From Brachycybe producta (Eukaryota; Arthropoda; Diplopoda; Playtdesmida; Andrognathidae), in the NCBI GenBank assembly GCA_036925085.1, contig JAUPFP010000051.1, forward strand, positions 434,001-498,000: a DNA stretch of 64,000 nt, in the 5' to 3' direction. Position numbers and translations under genes: made by a program. Shown here one piece after another: positions 58,223 to 64,000 of this stretch. Below the pieces are notes generated by a model. It ran no database searches, was not told where the DNA came from, and saw nothing but the letters and a program-made list of their open reading frames with translations. Every line of letters starts with the position of its first letter. Positions within the stretch are counted from its first letter, which is position 1.

Positions 58223-59298
58223 CCGTCAACCTGCTCGAGTGCCGGCGGATCCACTGGGAGTTGCCGTCCCTGAGGCAAAGCCCCTGGTATCGGCGATGGA
58301 ATTGCTTCCACCTCCCTAGGTTCTGCAAGCGCACGATCGGTGAATGCAGCTTGGAGGGCGTCTGGATGTGCCGTCCAGACATCCTCCCGGAAGTAAACCT
58401 TCCGGTGCACGATATCCACCATCAAGCCGAACCGTGAGGCGTGATCAACGCCCAACAACGCTTCGCCCTCCCCTTTCACCAAAAGGAGAGGCACCTTGAT
58501 GGTCTTCTTGTGGATGGTCAATTCCACATTTGTGACCCCTACTACCTCGATGGAGTGCCCACCCATTCCCAGAAGGAATGAAGGAACCGCTAGTTCCTCT
58601 ATAGGCAACTCCATCACTCGTGCCGCCGTGAGGCTTAAGACCGACACGTCGGCCCCGGTGTCTACGATCATCTCCAACAGACGATCGCCTATCGACACCC
58701 ACACCCTCGGTGAACCCACGTCGTAGGCCCGGCTCTGAAGTTCAGGGATGGGAACCCGCGGGCTCCCACCATCGATCTTCTGCCTCCCGTCCACCTTACC
58801 GTCCACACCGGACGGTAATCCCAGACGTGCAGAAGACTGGGGAACAGTCTCACAAACCAGAGACTCCCCAGGCACCACGGGAGGTATGGACACACCAACT
58901 CCTCCCGCCTGCTCGATGATCGCACGATCCAGCACCTCACCACTAGGCATATAGGGTGAGGGGGCAAACCAGCGATCCAGCTGGCTGCACACGGCCTCCA
59001 ATGTGGAGCATGGCAATGGAAATACCCACTGGGTAATTTCCGGGTCCGCAGACCTCGCCAGAGGCACCCCTGCCTTCCGCAGGACATCCACATATTTGGA
59101 GACCGCCCGGAGGTACGTCCCTCGTTCAGAGCTCAGGCCGTGACAGGCACCTGAGCTTTGAAGCTTTACCGGTCGCACACCACTCAGTTCGGTGGCGACC
59201 GGCGGCGGTTTAACGAGGATCTCTCCTCGTCCTCCACGAGTCGATAGTAGAACTGGCCATCGTGAACGGTGGCCAGGTACTTCCGACCCTTCAGCCAT
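58129..59298 (-). CDS. Retropepsin-like protease of element 5
   Basis: MIVDTGADVSVLS (about residues 209-221) is the aspartic protease DTG motif. FLLGMGGHSIEVVGVTNVEL and LLGVDHASRFGLMVDI follow, the second matching the ILG(x)D flap-side block. The N-terminal 200 residues include CSQLDRWFAPSPYMP and probably a gag-protease linker. It overlaps gag by 115 bp in another frame, so gag-to-pol expression would need frameshifting. Confidence 0.88.
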   Translation of the reverse strand: MAEGSEVPGHRSRWPVLLSTRGGRGEILVKPPPVATELSGVRPVKLQSSGACHGLSSERGTYLRAVSKYVDVLRKAGVPLARSADPEITQWVFPLPCSTLEAVCSQLDRWFAPSPYMPSGEVLDRAIIEQAGGVGVSIPPVVPGESLVCETVPQSSARLGLPSGVDGKVDGRQKIDGGSPRVPIPELQSRAYDVGSPRVWVSIGDRLLEMIVDTGADVSVLSLTAARVMELPIEELAVPSFLLGMGGHSIEVVGVTNVELTIHKKTIKVPLLLVKGEGEALLGVDHASRFGLMVDIVHRKVYFREDVWTAHPDALQAAFTDRALAEPREVEAIPSPIPGALPQGRQLPVDPPALEQVDGWVNIVSPELPETRTSIGRGEVCSLRLRMSG

Positions 59299-60956
59299 AC
59301 TGGCGCAATGCCAGCGGTTGGCTGGAGGCCCTGACTCTCGTCAGGCACCACTCGGGAGACCTGTCCTCTGGCCGCAGCCTTCGGACAATCCTTCCTCAGG
59401 TGACCCATCTGGTTACACCCGAAACAAGGACCTAGTCGCCGGAGTGAATCTCCCGTACGGTCCGCACTTCGAGGCGTCGCCGGCTGACTTCCGCCTGAGC
59501 CTGCCTGCTTCTTCTTCTTGCCTCCGGTCTTGGCTCCTGCTTTGTCCGACTTGGACGGTGCAGCAGCCTTCGCACCCGTTTGGCTCGAAGATGATGCCTT
59601 GGCAGCGCTCCCAGAGCTAGCCGTGGTTCCGGAGGACGGAGCGCTAGCCCTGTCCTGAGGAACCCCTCTTGTACGGGTAGGTAATTTACCTACTAGAAGC
59701 AAATCGGCCTCTACCAGCCGTGCCTTTCTGGCATATGCCTCCACCGTACCGGCCTTGCAACCGATCAACTGATCAGTGATGGCCGTCTGGAGTTTCCGTT
59801 TGAAGCGAATGAGCCGACAGCTCTCGACTTCGCCCGGAGACACTCGGTCGGACAGTTCCAAGAACTGCCAGTAGAATGCCTGAACAGACTCGGTAGCCCC
59901 CTGTTTCATGGATTCGAATTCCCCGAAACAGAGGCGAGCCTGGTTACTTGTGCTGAAGCGGCTACGCATAGCATCCTTCAGCTCAGTCCAGGTCAGGTCC
60001 GGAAGAGTTTCCACCAACGTGGCGTAATACTCTTCCGCCGGACCGTCCAGCAGAAACGTAAAGAAACTGCATCGGGACTCGTCCGTCCAGCGCTGAGCTC
60101 GGGCTTTCGCTTCGAACTTGCGGAGAAAAGGCGTCAAGTCCTCTCTGCCGTCGTAACGAGCAAAAGAGTGGACCGGGTTAAAGAACCCGAACGCCTGAAC
60201 CTCCACTGGAACCGCTGGAGCGGGCGTCCAAGCAGCGGCGCTAACCCTGCGAGGTTGCCTGCTCCGGTTCCCCGAAACGTCAGACACCGACTCAGCTTCC
60301 GAGGGGATCATCATCTGAACCCTCGGCTGCTGTCCGGGTACACCAGGAGCTCCCCGGCCAAGTCCCCGAGGAGACGGCCTGGGTGCTACCCGCGGAGGTA
60401 CCAACCGGGGAAGTACCGGTGGCTCCTCTCCCCGTGCGCCCTCACGCACGGGCGACAGTGAAAACCGAGGTGCTACCCTCGGCTCAACCGATGACCGGGA
60501 CAGTCGTCCTTCCAACCGAAGGACATCTATCCCGTAAGCAATCTCTACGAGTTGCTGCTCCGATAGCCCGGCCAAAAAGGCCCGGCCCTCACGTGCAGTC
60601 TCGTCCGGGATTTCCACCATATCCCTACGGGGAAAATCGCCACGTCCAACCGGAAGGGCGACGGTGGAAACTTGGACAAGCGGCCGCGGCTGCTCGTCCT
60701 CCCCGGTGAGATCACCGTCGGACCCACTGTCTTCTACCAGGTATTCCCCCGGACGGACGTCACGGCGGCATTTCCGCACCGTGACCCAGTCCTCCGGGAA
60801 ATCCCTGCCTACGCTACCGCTATGCTCCTCTCTCACTAGAGGCTCACCGCCTTCCGCCCCCCCAAGGGGACGGTCGACTACGCGGCCGCGTAACTCCAAA
60901 CCCGCATCTACTCCAAGTTCCCGACCTCCAGTCGGTACTTTTGGGGCTGGCTCCAT
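59184..60956 (-). CDS. Gag of element 5 (590 codons)
   Basis: Structural protein that packages the element RNA. ATG at 60956 (MEPAPKVPTGGRELG), shared with element 1b. Capsid-like blocks: FFNPVHSFARYDGREDLTPF, FLLDGPAEEYYATLVETLPD, ESVQAFYWQFLELSDRVSPG, SCRLIRFKRKLQ. A Ser/Ala/Lys-rich tail leads to one CCHC knuckle, CFGCNQMGHLRKDC (about 508-521). Intact. It lies after the hairpin leader. Confidence 0.93.
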   Translation of the reverse strand: MEPAPKVPTGGRELGVDAGLELRGRVVDRPLGGAEGGEPLVREEHSGSVGRDFPEDWVTVRKCRRDVRPGEYLVEDSGSDGDLTGEDEQPRPLVQVSTVALPVGRGDFPRRDMVEIPDETAREGRAFLAGLSEQQLVEIAYGIDVLRLEGRLSRSSVEPRVAPRFSLSPVREGARGEEPPVLPRLVPPRVAPRPSPRGLGRGAPGVPGQQPRVQMMIPSEAESVSDVSGNRSRQPRRVSAAAWTPAPAVPVEVQAFGFFNPVHSFARYDGREDLTPFLRKFEAKARAQRWTDESRCSFFTFLLDGPAEEYYATLVETLPDLTWTELKDAMRSRFSTSNQARLCFGEFESMKQGATESVQAFYWQFLELSDRVSPGEVESCRLIRFKRKLQTAITDQLIGCKAGTVEAYARKARLVEADLLLVGKLPTRTRGVPQDRASAPSSGTTASSGSAAKASSSSQTGAKAAAPSKSDKAGAKTGGKKKKQAGSGGSQPATPRSADRTGDSLRRLGPCFGCNQMGHLRKDCPKAAARGQVSRVVPDESQGLQPTAGIAPVWLKGRKYLATVHDGQFYYRLVEDEERSSLNRRRSPPN

Positions 60957-61586
60957 TTTTCACCGTCAATGAACGGTAAAATCTGGACAAAGCCACCAGA
61001 TCTCGGGTTTCCACCGTCGAAAACGGTAAACTCACGGACAAAAGTCCGTAAAATACCGTCACGAACGGATGGAACCGTGCAAAACCGCGGTATCACGGAC
61101 AAAAGTCCGTGTCCCACGGTGAAGAACGGTCAGAGTTTGACTTCACCGGTTTCGACCGCGGTATAACGGACAAAAGTCCGTCTCTCACGGTGTACTTCAC
61201 GGTACAAGACCTTTTACCACTTTCTACCGTGGACCAACGGACAACAGTCCGTACACCACGGTGTACTCGCGGTAAAATACCGTAAACCACCGAAAACCAC
61301 GGTACCACGGACCGTAGTCCGTGCCCCACGGTAATTCGACGGTACCAATACGGTAACCGACGGTAAATTTACCGTTAACCACGGTACAACGGACCAGAGT
61401 CCGTTCCCCACGGTAAACAACGGTAAATTAACGGTGAAACGGTGGTTTCCGCCGCTGTCCCACGGACCAAAGTCCGCGCCCAGTGACGTACTCGCACCGC
61501 ACGGTGATTCGACCGACTTAACGGTCGAATACACGGTAAATCACCGTGCGAGAGGCGGGGTACAGATACCCGGCGCCTCCACCAAT
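60957..61586 (-). repeat. Leader of element 5: tandem ACGGAC-NNN-GTCCGT stem-loops
   Basis: At least seven near-identical hairpins (CGGACAAAAGTCCGT, CGGACAACAGTCCGT, CGGACCGTAGTCCGT, CGGACCAGAGTCCGT...) recur roughly every 55-65 bp at about 61035, 61095, 61168, 61228, 61308, 61390 and 61462, each followed by a (T/C)CCCACGGT spacer. The primer-binding site lies at the far (right) end and the gag start at the near end. Confidence 0.9.
61567..61584 (-). promoter_or_regulatory. Primer-binding site candidate of element 5
   Basis: Minus-strand TGGTGGAGGCGCCGGGTA two bases inside the 5' LTR, identical to the site at 18445. The tRNA identity is not resolved. Confidence 0.65.
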
Positions 61587-62376
61587 TGTAACGTCCCACC
61601 GGACCGTTACAATACCCCGGCAAGCAATACCCCAAAAACGGCGTAAAACTTACCGCAACCGGCTCCTTACGGGGACGGGACCGTACCCGTAGCCGTCTCC
61701 CGCACGGTGCTCCCCGGGTTGTGTCGGCTCCAGGAGCCACCCACGATGGACACGACGAAAAACCACGCCGCCACGCCGAGAATATCGCGGTAGAACTCCG
61801 GTTCTACCGCGAGCCGACACGAAGACCGGCCGAAACAAGTCGGAAAGACGGTGGTGTTTCCCCAAAACCAGAAACCCACCCTCCGCGGTACTTCCCCAAG
61901 AAAATGACACGACACACAAGTAAGTGAAGATAAAAAGTGATATATTTATTCACTTACGACGTATGATGCAAAACGATGGCAGTGATAATATTTACACAAC
62001 TTGGCTGGCCTACTTTGACCAGCCAAGCCCCCATAAATATACAAACAAAGGCCCAATGGCCAAAGGCACAAAAGAAGAAGATGAGGCACTGGCCAGTGGA
62101 GGTCTCCTTGACCTCCACCCACAGGTCTACTCAGTTTCAAGTCCTACAACCAACTGCCCAGATCCTGTGGTTGACTAGGCCACAGGAAACCTCCAGGCAA
62201 CTCCACCTGGAGGGGACAGAGGTCACTTCTGACCTCTCACCCATAGACTGGTGAGAGGTCTGCTGGCACCAAAATGGCGTCCGTCCCAACAGCCTACTGT
62301 AGCTGTCAGGCAGACCACCATAGGGAAATTCGTCTGCTCCACCAAAATTAAAATTGGAGCAGACCAGGTTGCCACA
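61587..62376 (-). repeat. 5' LTR of Ty3 element 5
   Basis: Nearly identical to 49776-50566: two substitutions, a 3-bp gain (GAAGAAGAAG) and a 4-bp loss (near 62250). Confidence 0.95.
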
Positions 62377-62380
62377 TAAT

Positions 62381-63024
62381 CGACAAGGTCACAGACCAGT
62401 GTAGTAAAAGGTAAATAAATATTTAATAGAAGACTTACTATTAAAGACAATAAATACAATTTATCTGCTGGCTACTTCAGCCAGCAAAGCAGACCAACAC
62501 AAGTTATATAAAGCACCATATAAGAAACAAAGAACAAAGATGAATTAGGTGGACGCCATCTTGGCCTCCAGCAGAAACCGGCTCCATCTCCTCACTTTCA
62601 GGGTCTTCACTACTGTCTCTCCTTAATGCCACTAGCATTTGCCCATTAGAATTAGCAGAGCGCATGCGCATTACCATCTTATCGTTTTATATAGGAAAAC
62701 TAACCTAACCTATAGTGAACGTCTCATTGGCAGTTTCCATTGGTGATCAATAGATGGTGCTGCTATCACTGCAATCACTTTCATATATAAAACAATAAGA
62801 TGGTAATGTGCATGCGCTCTGCTAATTCTAATGGGCAAACACTAGTCCTTAATGCCTGCCTTGCCATTAAGTACCCCCAAGGCTGCTCAACCTGTGGGTT
62901 GACAGTGACCCTACATGGAGTTCATGTCGTCCACCGGGCTGCCTACTATAGCAGCCTAGCAGACGACATCAAGATTCAGTCTTGCTCCTCCTAATTAAAG
63001 AAGGAGCAAAACTGGGTTGTGACA
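62381..63024 (-). mobile_element. Outer LTR, 5' portion (split by element 5)
   Basis: On the minus strand it starts TGTCACAACCCAGTTTTGC and matches the LTR of element 4. It contains an inserted MITE at 62631-62846. Together with 49429-49775 it makes one solo LTR of about 775 bp without the MITE, flanked by ACAG. Confidence 0.82.
62631..62846. mobile_element. MULE-like MITE, 10-bp TSD CCTTAATGCC
   Basis: The inverted ends read ACTAG, then two variable bases, then TTTGCCCATTAGAATTA, and extend to ACCATCTTAT. They are flanked by CCTTAATGCC at 62621-62630 and 62847-62856. A 9-11-bp duplication with long inverted ends suits Mutator-like elements. Related words (GAGACGTTCACTATAG) recur at about 63450. 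Confidence 0.85.
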
Positions 63025-63284
63025 ACAGCAACGTTCAGAATAAACATCAAAAATGACAAAACAATGTGAAATATTAAAAAAGTAATGCATGGATGTGAAA
63101 CTACGTACTTTTTTCTTTACTTTTTCAAGGGAGTAATTTGCGAGAAAACGGCAAAAAAACTTACCTGTGCAAAGATTTTTCCATAAGAGTTCTATGTTAA
63201 AGTTTCGTCTGCTAACTTCTTAGGGGTGCATCTTTTGCCCTACTGCCACTAGAGGCGCTTATTGGACATATGGCTCATTAGTTT
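63025..63284. mobile_element. Palindromic DNA element, right part
   Basis: Reverse complement of 48829-49090, ending GGCGCTTATTGGACATATGGCTCATT. It begins with the ACAG duplication shared with 49425-49428. Confidence 0.78.
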
Positions 63285-63567
63285 TGGGCAACATCACTAC
63301 TGAATACAATCTACAATAGAAACTGTCAGGACAAACTCCTTTTTGGTATGAAAATGGCGCCAAAAATGAAGTTAGCAACTTTCTTTATCTATGGCTCTGG
63401 CAAATTCACGTTGTCAGCGCCATTTTTTGATCGCCAATGGAAACTGTCGATGAGACGTTCACTATAGGAGCCATATTGAAAATTAAATAAACAACACACC
63501 ACTTTCCTATGTAAATTTGTAAAACGATAGAAGGCAATGCTACGGAGCCCTGTAAAGGACAGGCGAG
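63285..63567. other. Spacer with MITE-like words
   Basis: Contains GGAAACTGTCGATGAGACGTTCACTATAGG, related to the interior of the MULE-like MITE. No gene seen. Confidence 0.5.
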
Positions 63568-64000
63568 ATTTTTTTTTTGAAATCTCGAAATTTCGACTTT
63601 AATCTCGACATTTCGCCTTTAATCTCGAAATTTCGACTTTAATCTCGAAATTTTGACTTTAATCTCGAAATTTCGACTTTAATCTCGAAATTTCGACTTT
63701 TTCCAAAATCTCGAAATTTCGCATTTAATCTCGAAATTTCGACTTTTTCCAGAATCTCGAAATTTCGACTTTAATCTCGACATTTCGCCTTTAATCTCGA
63801 AATTTCGACTTTAATCTCGAAATTTCGACTTTAATCTCGAAATTTCGACTTTAATCTCGAAATTTCGACTTTAATCTCGACATTTCGACTTTAAACTCGA
63901 CATTTCGACTTTAATCTCGACATTTCGACTTTAATCTCGACATTTCGACTTTAATCTCGACATTTCGACTTTAATCTCGACATTTCGACTTTAATCTCGA
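63568..64000. repeat. 20-bp satellite, unit AATCTCGAAATTTCGACTTT, runs off the window
   Basis: About 21 units of 20 bp, each centred on the palindrome CGAAATTTCG. Variants (CGACATTTCG) cluster in the last 130 bp, suggesting local homogenisation. Two units have a TTTTTCCA insertion (about 63700 and 63748). The array continues past 64000. Confidence 0.97.

Larger units (their letters stand above)
49776..62376 (-). mobile_element. Near-complete Ty3/gypsy retrotransposon (element 5), TSD TAAT
   Basis: 12.6 kb in total. LTRs of 791 bp (49776-50566) and 790 bp (61587-62376) differ by two substitutions and two small indels that I could see by eye. The target duplication is TAAT (49772-49775 and 62377-62380). 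Order on the minus strand is 5' LTR, primer-binding site, hairpin leader, gag, protease, RT-RNase H, integrase, long extension, polypurine tract, 3' LTR. Twelve kilobases is long for Ty3/gypsy (commonly 5-8 kb); the excess is the extension. One in-frame TGA (56210-56212) and a frameshift near 55930 break pol. Insertion is recent. Confidence 0.95.

Noticed and set aside
38636..64000. Search for the N-terminal AGPS exons (PTS2-bearing)
   Set aside because: No minus-strand exon with a PTS2-like start and correct phase was found. They are probably outside the window or too diverged to spot by eye.

Overview
This window is animal (metazoan) nuclear DNA, probably from a marine invertebrate; no species can be named. 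It has spliceosomal introns, one recognisable host gene on the minus strand, and a very high load of mobile elements. The host gene is AGPS, the peroxisomal alkylglycerone-phosphate synthase of ether-lipid synthesis. Eighteen consecutive exons (about 513 codons) run right to left from 38635 to 2472 with every junction in frame. The first exons lie beyond 38635 or outside the window. The last exon(s), with the C-terminal catalytic His cluster, lie to the left of position 1. Introns are either tiny (55-79 bp) or 0.8-15.6 kb and filled with transposons.

Left part (1-16 kb). An unidentified ORF and a candidate 3' LTR are followed by the AGPS 3'-side exons. The introns hold a Helitron/Helentron-like non-autonomous element with an internal 17-bp minisatellite, an RTE-type LINE fragment, a solo LTR with 4-bp target duplication, two CR1/Jockey-like LINE remnants, and a cluster of foldback MITEs with TTAA, TTA and other ends.

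Middle (16.6-38.6 kb). AGPS intron 7 holds decayed Ty3/gypsy elements, including a single LTR sitting between a polypurine tract and a primer-binding site (two elements joined in tandem), a solo LTR split by an unfamiliar DNA transposon, and an internally deleted Ty3 element embedded in minisatellite. Two adjacent Helentron-like elements follow, the second carrying a 100-bp higher-order array built on CCAACGTTGG. AGPS exons 4-7, another solo LTR and a gag-protease fragment come next.

Right part (38.6-64 kb). Upstream of the last visible AGPS exon lie scrambled Ty3 fragments, two LINEs abutting head to head, and a Russian-doll nest: a palindromic DNA element split by an LTR (TSD ACAG), itself split by a near-complete 12.6-kb Ty3/gypsy element (49776-62376, minus strand, TSD TAAT, LTRs almost identical). 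A 20-bp palindromic satellite runs off the window end.

The most unusual system is the Ty3/gypsy family. Its youngest copy has gag, protease, RT-RNase H and integrase, and then an open extension of about 1,300 codons after integrase: a hydrophobic segment, an internal tandem repeat, charged helical segments, a Lys-rich linker and a conserved C-terminal domain. Decayed relatives of the extension occur at about 17.8, 25.6-28.4 and 40.4-43.5 kb. The same family carries a leader array of ACGGAC/GTCCGT stem-loops.
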